A DNA stretch of 64,000 nt from Mucilaginibacter sp. SJ (GTDB lineage: Bacteria; Bacteroidota; Bacteroidia; Sphingobacteriales; Sphingobacteriaceae). The translations under genes and the position numbers were made by a program. How positions within the stretch are numbered: the first letter of the stretch is position 1; the number at the start of each line of letters is the position of its first letter. Below, in pieces: positions 1 through 7,499 of this stretch. The DNA lies in contig NZ_CP118631.1 in assembly GCF_028993635.1 (NCBI RefSeq), positions 1,302,001-1,366,000 on the forward strand, written 5' to 3'. Below the pieces are notes generated by a model. The model had not been told where the DNA came from. It worked only from the letters and a program-made list of their open reading frames with translations, and did not search any database.

Positions 1-1091
1 GCTAAAGCTTCGGGATGAATAGCATCATGTTCACCAAAATCCTTAATATAGGCTTGCTGCTGTTCTTTTACTTTAGCATGTACATGCAATTGTGCATCTA
101 AAAAGCTGCTGTCGGTTTTTTCTTTAATTAGGGGGATCAATGCTTTAACGGTAGATTTTATATCGCCATAAAGCCCCAGCGTTAGTTTTGCCCGGCGACC
201 AAGGTTTTCGGGCTTGATGTCAATCTGCACTATCTTTTTATCCTGTGGATAGAAAGGCGTATAAGGAAAATCGGTTCCAAGGAGGATAACCAGGTCGCTT
301 TCATGCATGCTATGATAGGCAGCAGGTAACCCAAGCAGGCCGGTCATGCCTACCTCGTATGGGTTATCATGTTCCAAAAACATTTTGCCACGAAACGAAT
401 AACCAACCGGCGCCTTGATCAGTGCCGCCAGTTCAACCACTTCATCATGAGCATCGGCACAGCCTATCCCGCCAAAAATGCAAACTTTGGGGTGGCGATT
501 GATCAAATCGGCCAGTTTTACTAATTCTTCCCATACCGGGGTGATGTTGGCCTTGCAAAAAAAGTTATTTACCGATGAGTCGATTTCAACAGCATCCTCC
601 CCTGCCACATCGCCCGGTAAACCCAATACGCCAACACCTTTGCGCTGAATAGCGGTTTGGATAGCGGCCTGTGCCATTCGAGGCACTTGCTTATTGTTGG
701 CAGCCACCTGGTTATAATAACTGCAATCGTCAAAAAGCTTGATAACATTGGTTTCCTGGAAGTAGTTACTGCCAAACTCTTTAGTAGCACAGGTAGACGC
801 AATGGCTAAAACAGGTGCTCCTGACCGGTGAGCATCATAAAGGCCATTCACCAGGTGCACATGCCCGGGACCACTGCTTCCTGCACAACAGGCAAGTCCG
901 CTCAGTTGCGCATCGGCCGAAGCTGCAAAAGCGCCTGCTTCTTCATTGCGTACGTGGATCCATTTTAATTCGGGCGTTCTGCGTACAGCATCATTAAGTT
1001 CGTTTAAACTATCGCCGGTAATGGCGTAAATACGTTTGATGCCGGCCTGTATCAGCATTTCTACAAGCTGCTCGGCTACTTTTTTTGACAT
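1..1091 (-). CDS. poxB: PoxB-type thiamine-diphosphate pyruvate dehydrogenase/oxidase, 3' part beyond window
   Basis: Reading the minus strand from the ATG at 1089-1091 gives an open frame to the window edge. It starts MSKKVAEQLVEMLIQAGIK, followed by YAITGDSLNEL, a NEEAGAFAASADAQLSG stretch with the ThDP-activating glutamate, and CAGSSGPGHVHLVNGLYDAH, all closely matching the N-terminal pyrimidine-binding domain of E. coli PoxB. The middle domain has GGIGCADAH and DNPYEVGMTGLLG, also PoxB-like. The family decarboxylates pyruvate to acetate and CO2 and passes electrons to quinone at the membrane, with FAD and ThDP. About 363 of roughly 570-590 residues are present; the ThDP-binding C-terminal domain and membrane-binding tail lie outside. 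A related acetolactate synthase is less likely because the conserved blocks follow PoxB. Confidence 0.88.
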   Translation of the reverse strand, partial: MSKKVAEQLVEMLIQAGIKRIYAITGDSLNELNDAVRRTPELKWIHVRNEEAGAFAASADAQLSGLACCAGSSGPGHVHLVNGLYDAHRSGAPVLAIASTCATKEFGSNYFQETNVIKLFDDCSYYNQVAANNKQVPRMAQAAIQTAIQRKGVGVLGLPGDVAGEDAVEIDSSVNNFFCKANITPVWEELVKLADLINRHPKVCIFGGIGCADAHDEVVELAALIKAPVGYSFRGKMFLEHDNPYEVGMTGLLGLPAAYHSMHESDLVILLGTDFPYTPFYPQDKKIVQIDIKPENLGRRAKLTLGLYGDIKSTVKALIPLIKEKTDSSFLDAQLHVHAKVKEQQQAYIKDFGEHDAIHPEAL

Positions 1092-1168
1092 GTTTGGGTT
1101 GTTTAGCGTTAGTGATGTTGTATTTTCTTATCCATAACACCAAACACGTGCCATTTGTTGAAATTATA

Positions 1169-1201
1169 AAAGCTTAAAGCAGAATGCACAAAGCTTAAAG
1201 C
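1169..1201. repeat. Pair of 12-bp direct repeats 21 bp apart in the poxB upstream region
   Basis: AAAGCTTAAAGC occurs at 1169-1180 and again at 1190-1201, a spacing of two helical turns. It lies 78-110 bp upstream of the poxB start in a 290-bp gene-free stretch (1092-1381), which otherwise shows only AT-rich sequence and a CACGTG hexamer near 1146. Repeats phased this way can bind a dimeric regulator, but no regulator is identified. Confidence 0.4.
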
Positions 1202-1381
1202 CAATTAATTGGTTATCAATATTGTTTAATTGATTTATGTAAAATTTATTAACAGGATCTATATAACAGTTAAAATATTTATAATAAAGCACTTGTTTGA
1301 ACTTTTTGATATACCGTTATTTTACGATGATTATTGATATATCGCGAGGCTTAGCTATCTATGCTTATCGCAATCGGTTCC

Positions 1382-2116
1382 CTATCTCACTCTTTTCCAG
1401 ACTTCATCATAACCGTTTCCTTTTAGGTACAGTAAAGAATCTTTAAGCCGGTAATTGAATGTTCCTATTTTCCCGTTCATATATTGGGCATACCCTGGTC
1501 CACCAATGGCTTCAATCAATACGGAATAAGTTTTATTTTGAGTGTCTAAGGTATATGACCCGGAAAATGCTGCGTAAATTTGCTTTTTTGAATACTGTAT
1601 ATCAGTAACCATAAACCTATCACCGGTAATTGTCTGATACCTGATTTGCCCCGGCTGGCCCCCATAGGTAGTATCAGGAACGCCATTGTTCATGATTTGC
1701 CAGGTACCAAGCAAAGCTTTTTTGTCATTAACTACCCTCCTGGAACTCAAACAAGCCGAAAATATTACTGCACAAAAGGTTAAAAAGATGACAGATAAAA
1801 TTGTTAGTTTTTTCATTGCGTTTGTTTTTAGGTTAAATAAATCGAGTGTGTAACTACAGGCTTTACGGATCATATCGCGAATCTGATCCGTTGTTTTACC
1901 TGACCGCTCAGCAGTACCGGGCAATGAGTTGTAAACTTCGTGACCAAGGGCAGCGAAGATTAGTTTTACCGTATAACTTCTTGGCGTTACTTCTCCTGCT
2001 TCTATTCTTTGAAGCGTACGCACATTTAAATTACACTTTTCAACAAGTTCCTCCTGTGTTAATCCCCTGGCTTTTCTAAGTTTTGCAATCTTTTTGCCTA
2101 AGTCTGGTTGCTGCAT
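1382..2116 (-). CDS. XRE-family HTH protein fused to a lipocalin-like membrane/lipoprotein domain
   Basis: The ATG at 2114-2116 gives 244 residues; a longer frame begins only at a TTG. Residues 1-60 form an XRE helix-turn-helix (LGKKIAKLRKARGLTQEELV, then LNVRTLQRIEAGEVTPRS). A short linker ends in DLFNLKTNA, and residue 101 begins MKKLTILSVIFLTFCAVIFSAC, which is a membrane segment or a lipoprotein signal with lipobox FSAC. The remaining 120 residues look like a small lipocalin-like fold (LLGTWQIMNNG near its start, YDEVWKRV at the end). The full-length product would put the DNA-binding domain in the cytosol and the lipocalin-like domain outside. An internal start at 1816 would instead release a plain secreted lipoprotein. 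HTH-plus-membrane-domain proteins of this layout are known in Bacteroidota; the ligand is unknown. Confidence 0.75.
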   Translation of the reverse strand: MQQPDLGKKIAKLRKARGLTQEELVEKCNLNVRTLQRIEAGEVTPRSYTVKLIFAALGHEVYNSLPGTAERSGKTTDQIRDMIRKACSYTLDLFNLKTNAMKKLTILSVIFLTFCAVIFSACLSSRRVVNDKKALLGTWQIMNNGVPDTTYGGQPGQIRYQTITGDRFMVTDIQYSKKQIYAAFSGSYTLDTQNKTYSVLIEAIGGPGYAQYMNGKIGTFNYRLKDSLLYLKGNGYDEVWKRVR

Positions 2117-2165
2117 GATTATGTAAAATTCTGACGCAATGTTATAATTAACACTACCAATATAC

Positions 2166-2187
2166 AATAAATACGGGCGTATTTATT
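2166..2187. promoter_or_regulatory. 22-bp perfect palindrome upstream of the XRE gene
   Basis: Arms AATAAATACG and CGTATTTATT are exact reverse complements around a 2-bp GG centre. The site sits 50-71 bp upstream of the XRE ATG, and between it and the ATG the minus strand carries TATATTGG, one change from the Bacteroidota -7 box. It is therefore well placed as an operator of the adjacent XRE protein (inference), and could also affect the divergent DUF3500 gene. Confidence 0.55.
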
Positions 2188-2393
2188 GCCGACATTAACC
2201 CGACATTACAATAGTTTGCATAGTACTAAACCTGTATTTATAAATGCCTCATCCCGCATTTTACATAAAATACTCCCCTGTTAGTGCCCGTTCACCATCA
2301 TATAAGCCCTGTTTATCGATAATATTTATTGCCCGGAAAAATTGAGGATACTTTCGATCAAAAAAAAAACGAAACATTAAACACCCTTTGATC

Positions 2394-3824
2394 ATGAAAA
2401 AGTTAATACTCTTATCCGGCGCAGGCTTGCTGATAACAGTTTGCATCCTGGTAGCATGTAAAAAAAGCAGCGAACAAACAACGACTACCACAACCACTAC
2501 AACTACCACCACCACGGCTTCAGTTTCGGCTTTAACCTGTGGTTCGGCAGTAGTATCATCAACAGCAACTGTTAATACCGTATTTAGCGGCAGCGCTACA
2601 ATACCGTATACAGGTGGCAACGGCGCTGCTTACACTGCAGGTACGGCTATTTCCTCAACAGGAGTTACCGGTCTTACGGCAACTTTGGCGGCAGGTACAT
2701 TAGCAAGCGGGGCGGGTAACATCACATACGCCATTGCCGGTACGCCAACATCAACCGGCACCGCTTCATTTTCTATTACCTTTGGCGGGCAAACATGCAG
2801 TTTTACTGTCACTGTAGATGCTGCAAGCACCTCAACCGGCTGCTCTACCTCAACAACCATTGCATCAAAAGTAGTTTGCTTAGCCAACGCGTTTTTAGCA
2901 ACGCTGACAACCGCTCAACAAGCCTCAGTGGTGCTGACCTTAAATAAAACCAACGCTTTGAGATGGTCAAATCTGCCCTGTGGTCTCTCCTGCAGAAATG
3001 GTTTAGCTTTCAGCAGCCTGACCAGTACACAATTAGCAGCTGCAAAAGCCGTAGCAGCAGCAGCCATGGGTACAACAACCGGAGAGGGCTATGACGAATT
3101 TACTCAAATCCTGGCGGCCGACGACTACCTGGGAACAATGGCCTCGGGTTATTCTTCAGGCAACTATATAATCGCGTTTTTAGGTACGCCCACTACTACC
3201 GGCAAGTGGATGCTGCAATTTGGTGGCCACCACTACGCACAAAACATCACTTATGATGCAGGGGTTGTTACCAGCATTACGCCCTTACACCAGGGTGTTG
3301 AGCCAAAAGGTTCATTTACCACGGGCGGTACAACCTATACAGGGCCAATAGAATCTGAACATACTGCTATGCAAAATATGCTGGGATCGTTTACAAGTTC
3401 TGAATTAGCATCTGCTAAAATTTCCGGCTCGTTTTCTGATTGCCTGATGGTTCCGGGGTCTACTACCAATACAATGCCAACTACCAAACAAGGCGTTCAG
3501 GTAAGTACCTTAAGTACAGCGGCCCAGGCTAAAGTTTTAGCGGCGATGATGCCATGGATCAATGATCTTGATGCTACTTCGGCAGCGGCCTTTACCACCA
3601 TTTATCAAAACGAATTGGCTAATACTTATGTGTGTTATGCCAGCAATACTTCAGGTGTTGCGGGTTCCGCGAGTTCATTTTTAACAACCAATACAGATTA
3701 TGTCAGGATAGATGGGCCAAGTGTTTGGATAGAGTTTATATGCCAAACTGGTGTGGTAATCAGCAACCAGATACATTATCACACTGTGATGAGGGATCAT
3801 AACCGTGACTACATAGGTCTATAA
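2394..3824 (+). CDS. DUF3500 family lipoprotein with poly-Thr linker and Ig-like segment
   Basis: The ATG at 2394 is preferred over an upstream TTG at 2388. The N-terminus is a lipoprotein signal (MKKLILLSGAGLLITVCILVACKK, Cys about 22), so the protein is probably lipid-anchored. A run of 13 threonines follows, encoded by mixed ACN codons, then a roughly 100-residue Thr/Ser/Gly-rich segment resembling bacterial Ig-like repeats (GTASFSITFGGQTCSFTVTV). The rest matches DUF3500: LAAAKAVAAAAMGTTTGEG, LAADDYLG, the His pair in QFGGHHYAQN, and a C-terminus IHYHTVMRDHNRDY rich in histidine. DUF3500 has no established activity; the histidines suggest metal binding. It is followed 17 bp later by the HupE/UreJ-like gene, so the two are probably one operon. 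Confidence 0.8.
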   Translation: MKKLILLSGAGLLITVCILVACKKSSEQTTTTTTTTTTTTTASVSALTCGSAVVSSTATVNTVFSGSATIPYTGGNGAAYTAGTAISSTGVTGLTATLAAGTLASGAGNITYAIAGTPTSTGTASFSITFGGQTCSFTVTVDAASTSTGCSTSTTIASKVVCLANAFLATLTTAQQASVVLTLNKTNALRWSNLPCGLSCRNGLAFSSLTSTQLAAAKAVAAAAMGTTTGEGYDEFTQILAADDYLGTMASGYSSGNYIIAFLGTPTTTGKWMLQFGGHHYAQNITYDAGVVTSITPLHQGVEPKGSFTTGGTTYTGPIESEHTAMQNMLGSFTSSELASAKISGSFSDCLMVPGSTTNTMPTTKQGVQVSTLSTAAQAKVLAAMMPWINDLDATSAAAFTTIYQNELANTYVCYASNTSGVAGSASSFLTTNTDYVRIDGPSVWIEFICQTGVVISNQIHYHTVMRDHNRDYIGL

Positions 3825-3841
3825 CAAATTATAAAGAAATT

Positions 3842-5188
3842 ATGCATTACATACTTTCAATGAACAACCGCCGGTTAAGCAGCTGGCGGCTGTTTATTTT
3901 TGGAATTTTCTTCGCTGTTACAGCATTAAGGCCAACCGTTTCCGGCGCACATCAAACACCAAATACGCTTGTTTTTTTAGATGCAAGTCCCAACAGGGTT
4001 GCACTGGAACTCCAAATGCCACTATCAGAACTGGAACTTGCCTTTGGTAACGATATATCTAAAAATCCGGAAACACTTATTGAAAGATTTGGTCCGCAGT
4101 TAAAAGAATATCTCAAAGCACACATACATGCCTATCTGAAAAAAACAGCCCCATGGGAGGTTGAAATAGAATCACTGAAAATGGATAAGGGGAAATATAT
4201 TGAAAATGGTATGGATTATTGGGAGGTAATTGCCCACGTTGGTATCACCCCTCAACCTGGCGAAAGTGCCCGGAAGTTTATGCTTGATTATGATGTGATC
4301 ATGCATCAGGTTATTAACCACGCCGCCCTTGTCTCCATCCGTAGCGATTGGGAAGCTGGAAATTTAAATGGCCCTTCCGCCGATGCAATGGTCATCAGCC
4401 GGAGTATGAAAGATAATGTAATATATCCCCTGGAAATAAATTTGCAGCCGGGAAGCTGGTTTAAAGGTTTCAAAAGTATGCTTGCATTAGGTATGCAGCA
4501 TATTAAAGAAGGTACTGATCATTTACTTTTTTTGATTGTATTGTTATTGCCGGCCACACTTTTAATAAATGGCGGACAGTGGGGGCAATTTGGCGGCACA
4601 AAATACAGTGTCCTCAGATTATTGAAAATTGTTACTTCGTTTACAATCGGCCACTCCATTACTTTGCTGATCGGAGCTTTAGGCTGGTTAAGGTTACCGG
4701 CACAGCCGGTAGAAATATTAATTGCATTTTCTATTCTGGTTTCTGCAGTTCATGCTGTAAAACCAATTTTTCCGGGTAAAGAAATGTATGTGGCGGCGGG
4801 TTTCGGTTTAATACATGGTTTAGCATTTGCAGCCATATTGGCTAACCTTAAATTGAATGCAGGTACTATGGCGCTAAGTATTTTAGGCTTTAACCTGGGC
4901 ATTGAAGCCATGCAGCTTTTTGTTGTATTAATTACCATTCCATGGTTAATTTTGTTAAGCCAAACACTGCTTTACCAATATGTCAGGATTGGGGGCGCTA
5001 TCATCTCCGGTATAGTTGCCATCGCGTGGATTCTGGAACGTGTTACCCAAACGCCTAATTTTGTTTCAGCATTTGTAAATAAAATTGCAGAACAAGCTCC
5101 CTGGGCAATCGTGATACTGGCGGTTTTAGCATTGGTAAGTGTTTTGCTAAAAAGCCGGGGCTCCCATTCGCCGCGGTTAAATTCTTAA
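3842..5188 (+). CDS. HupE/UreJ-like membrane protein
   Basis: The product is 448 residues. An N-terminal signal/hydrophobic stretch is followed by a periplasmic domain of about 190 residues, then a block of hydrophobic helices (from about residue 215) with the signatures GMQHIKEGTDHLLFLIVLLLP, SFTIGHSITLLIG and FGLIHGLAFA. These resemble the histidine-containing helices of HupE/UreJ proteins, which are associated with nickel or cobalt uptake; in this long Bacteroidota version the substrate is not known. An alternative start is the ATG at 3860. It lies just after the DUF3500 gene and ahead of a strong terminator, so the two make a closed two-gene unit. Confidence 0.75.
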   Translation: MHYILSMNNRRLSSWRLFIFGIFFAVTALRPTVSGAHQTPNTLVFLDASPNRVALELQMPLSELELAFGNDISKNPETLIERFGPQLKEYLKAHIHAYLKKTAPWEVEIESLKMDKGKYIENGMDYWEVIAHVGITPQPGESARKFMLDYDVIMHQVINHAALVSIRSDWEAGNLNGPSADAMVISRSMKDNVIYPLEINLQPGSWFKGFKSMLALGMQHIKEGTDHLLFLIVLLLPATLLINGGQWGQFGGTKYSVLRLLKIVTSFTIGHSITLLIGALGWLRLPAQPVEILIAFSILVSAVHAVKPIFPGKEMYVAAGFGLIHGLAFAAILANLKLNAGTMALSILGFNLGIEAMQLFVVLITIPWLILLSQTLLYQYVRIGGAIISGIVAIAWILERVTQTPNFVSAFVNKIAEQAPWAIVILAVLALVSVLLKSRGSHSPRLNS

Positions 5189-5272
5189 ATTATACAAAAA
5201 AACAAAAACTGAAACCGACTATAGCAGCAGTATTATTCCTGCTGATCTGAAGCCAGATCCGCAATCAGAAAC

Positions 5273-5305
5273 AAAAAAGCCGTTTTTTGAAGAAACGGCT
5301 TTTTT
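5273..5305 (+). terminator. Rho-independent terminator after the HupE-like gene
   Basis: AAAAAAGCCGTTT pairs exactly with AAACGGCTTTTTT across a short loop (TTTGAAG), giving a GC core inside A/T arms and a run of T on the plus strand. It ends the DUF3500-HupE unit. Confidence 0.85.
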
Positions 5306-5666
5306 GTTAAGCCCGCGGTATATGCATCAAAGCAGCCTGCAGCAAGATATCAAAGTATTGATTTTAATACGTTATTTTCAGCGCACGAACCACAGCTTAA
5401 GCAGTAATTTTTATTAATTAAACGTCATTGTAATGTTTTAACAGAATTAATCGTATTGGTAATCAAATTGTATTTTTTTTATTAAACTTTAAAAAAGGTT
5501 TTGAAATTTCAAAAAAAAGCCGATAATTGCCATCGAAATATCAGAAAACTCGAACTATTGATTAAAGACTGGCATCTGTGTACTGATGCCCCGATTAATA
5601 TTAACAGAAAGATATTTTAATATTACCATTTGGTTAATTTATTAGTTTCCTAAACCTTTCTTTTTG
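5306..5666. other. AT-rich intergenic region before the polysaccharide locus
   Basis: No open frame or RNA gene is seen here. The stretch is very AT-rich, with several A and T runs near 5468-5520. It presumably holds the promoter of the Wzi-like gene, but no clear TTG-N19-TANNTTTG site was found. Confidence 0.5.
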
Positions 5667-7340
5667 ATGAGCATCCGTATAACTATCCGATCCTTATATA
5701 TTTTAATTTTACTATCCTTAACTGCTTCATTAAAAGGCTATAGTCAAACTGTAACCGTTGGAAGCTATGCTGAGGAGCTATTACGCAGGGAGCAGGTAGC
5801 AGGAAATACAGACAGTATATCATCATTTGTTATCAGGCCTTTAACCTCAACTGTTGCTGGTCCTGCGCTTCAGTCATTAATTTCGAGCCATGAGTATCTA
5901 AAATTCAATTTCATGGGCATGCCATCGGGTTTACGCATCCTTCCGTTTAACTGGTTAAACGAATACAACGTAAACCGTCCTTATGGCTACAATAATTCGT
6001 CATTGTATCCAAATGCAGGCTATCAAAGCATGCTAAGCGGCGGCTTTTTGTTAAAAGCCGGAATTCTCAACGTACAGATAAAACCTGAGCTGGTTTACGC
6101 GCAAAATAAAAACTTTTCAACTTTTGCCGATGTACAAGCCCGAAACAATTCGCCGGCACTCATGGGTGCTTACTTTAGCCAAATCAATGGTATTGATGCG
6201 CCCGAACGATTTGGTATATCTTCTTTAAAACACCTTTATCCCGGGCAATCAAAAATTACATTGGCGTATAAAAGCATAGAAGCCGGCGTATCTACAGAAA
6301 ATTTGTGGTGGGGACCAGGAATAAGAAATTCAATCATGATGAGCAACTCGGCCCCTGGCTTTTTCCATTGGACCTTCAATTCAACCAAACCGGTTAAAAC
6401 ACTGGTTGGCTCATTTGAGTGGCAGATCATAGGAGGCAACCTAAAACAATCGGGCTTTGCACCGGACGACGTAAGCAAACTTACATACGGCAGCAATTTA
6501 TATGTCCCCAAGCCTAAAGTTACGAGGTATATTTCGGCCTACAGTGTCAACTGGCAGCCTAAATGGTTAAAGGGCTTATATCTTGGCGCTTCTGCTTACG
6601 ACTATCTTGACAAAGACTCTCTTTATCATAATAAAAACATTATCCGCAAAATAATTCCCGTTATTACCGGCTCTTCACTTAAGGCTAATGACATCAACAA
6701 CGGACAAAACGGCGACCAACAGGATTTTGCTTACGCACTCAATATCAGGCAGCTGCTACCTTTATACAAAGCTGAAATTTACTTTGAATGGGCTCGCAAT
6801 GACCGCACGGGAAGTATTTCTGACTTTTTACAGGAACCCGAACATTCATCAGCATATACCTTTGGCGGACGCAAATTGTTTGAACTTAGCCGGGGAGGCT
6901 TTATCCAAATTAAATCGGAAATAACACAGCTGCAAAGGGCTCCAACCTATTTGCTGCGTGACGAACCTTCATGGTATATCCATTCGCAAAGCCCGAGAGA
7001 CGGTTATACCAATTATGGCAGATACATAGGTGCGGGAATCGGGCCGGGCGGTAACAGTTTTATCTTTGATATAAGTTACCTCAAAAACTACAACTCATAT
7101 GGCCTTATGCTGGAAAGGCAGTTACATAACAATGACCTGTATTACCAGGCCTTTGCCGGCAAGGGTACTTTTAACCTGCATTGGGTAGATCTTGCAGGTA
7201 CATTCTATGCTAATCATAAATTTAAAAACTACCTGCTCTCGGCCGAAGCTACCCCTGTTTACACATTGAATTATGAATACAGAAATGGCTCGAGTTTCAA
7301 TTTACATGCCAGGATTAACTTTACTTATTTTTTTAATTAA
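5667..7340 (+). CDS. wzi: Capsule assembly Wzi family outer-membrane protein
   Basis: The ATG at 5667 (557 residues) is chosen over the TTG three bases upstream. A signal peptide ends near KGYSQ. The body is rich in alternating aromatic and polar residues as in outer-membrane beta barrels, ends in an aromatic (FNLHARINFTYFFN), and has the family hallmark NLWWGPGIRNSIMMSN followed by PGFFHWTF. Wzi in Klebsiella and E. coli is a barrel lectin that holds capsule on the cell surface; in Bacteroidota homologs sit at the head of capsule/EPS loci. Here it precedes the SLBB exporter by 159 bp, in keeping with a role in surface attachment or assembly of this polymer. Confidence 0.85.
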   Translation: MSIRITIRSLYILILLSLTASLKGYSQTVTVGSYAEELLRREQVAGNTDSISSFVIRPLTSTVAGPALQSLISSHEYLKFNFMGMPSGLRILPFNWLNEYNVNRPYGYNNSSLYPNAGYQSMLSGGFLLKAGILNVQIKPELVYAQNKNFSTFADVQARNNSPALMGAYFSQINGIDAPERFGISSLKHLYPGQSKITLAYKSIEAGVSTENLWWGPGIRNSIMMSNSAPGFFHWTFNSTKPVKTLVGSFEWQIIGGNLKQSGFAPDDVSKLTYGSNLYVPKPKVTRYISAYSVNWQPKWLKGLYLGASAYDYLDKDSLYHNKNIIRKIIPVITGSSLKANDINNGQNGDQQDFAYALNIRQLLPLYKAEIYFEWARNDRTGSISDFLQEPEHSSAYTFGGRKLFELSRGGFIQIKSEITQLQRAPTYLLRDEPSWYIHSQSPRDGYTNYGRYIGAGIGPGGNSFIFDISYLKNYNSYGLMLERQLHNNDLYYQAFAGKGTFNLHWVDLAGTFYANHKFKNYLLSAEATPVYTLNYEYRNGSSFNLHARINFTYFFN

Positions 7341-7438
7341 TGAACAATTTTAGCCCCAATTTTTAGTTTATCGATCAACACACCAGTTATACTACAAATT
7401 AAAAAAATTACTTTACCCCCTGAAATGGGAAATTGGTT

Positions 7439-7446
7439 TACTTTTG
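7439..7446 (+). promoter_or_regulatory. Probable -7 element of the exporter gene
   Basis: TACTTTTG fits the Bacteroidota -7 consensus TANNTTTG and lies 53 bp before the exporter start. No good TTG/TTTG -33 element lies 19 bp upstream, so the assignment is tentative. Confidence 0.4.
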
Positions 7447-7499
7447 CAGAAAATAATATCATTTATTGGGGTACTATTTTACTCTGATAACTTTCACAT

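Noticed and set aside
815..997. Small plus-strand open frame
   Set aside because: It lies inside the well-supported poxB frame on the other strand and has no family resemblance.
2261..2620. Poly-Val open frame on the minus strand
   Set aside because: It is the antisense reading of the threonine-codon run in the DUF3500 gene.
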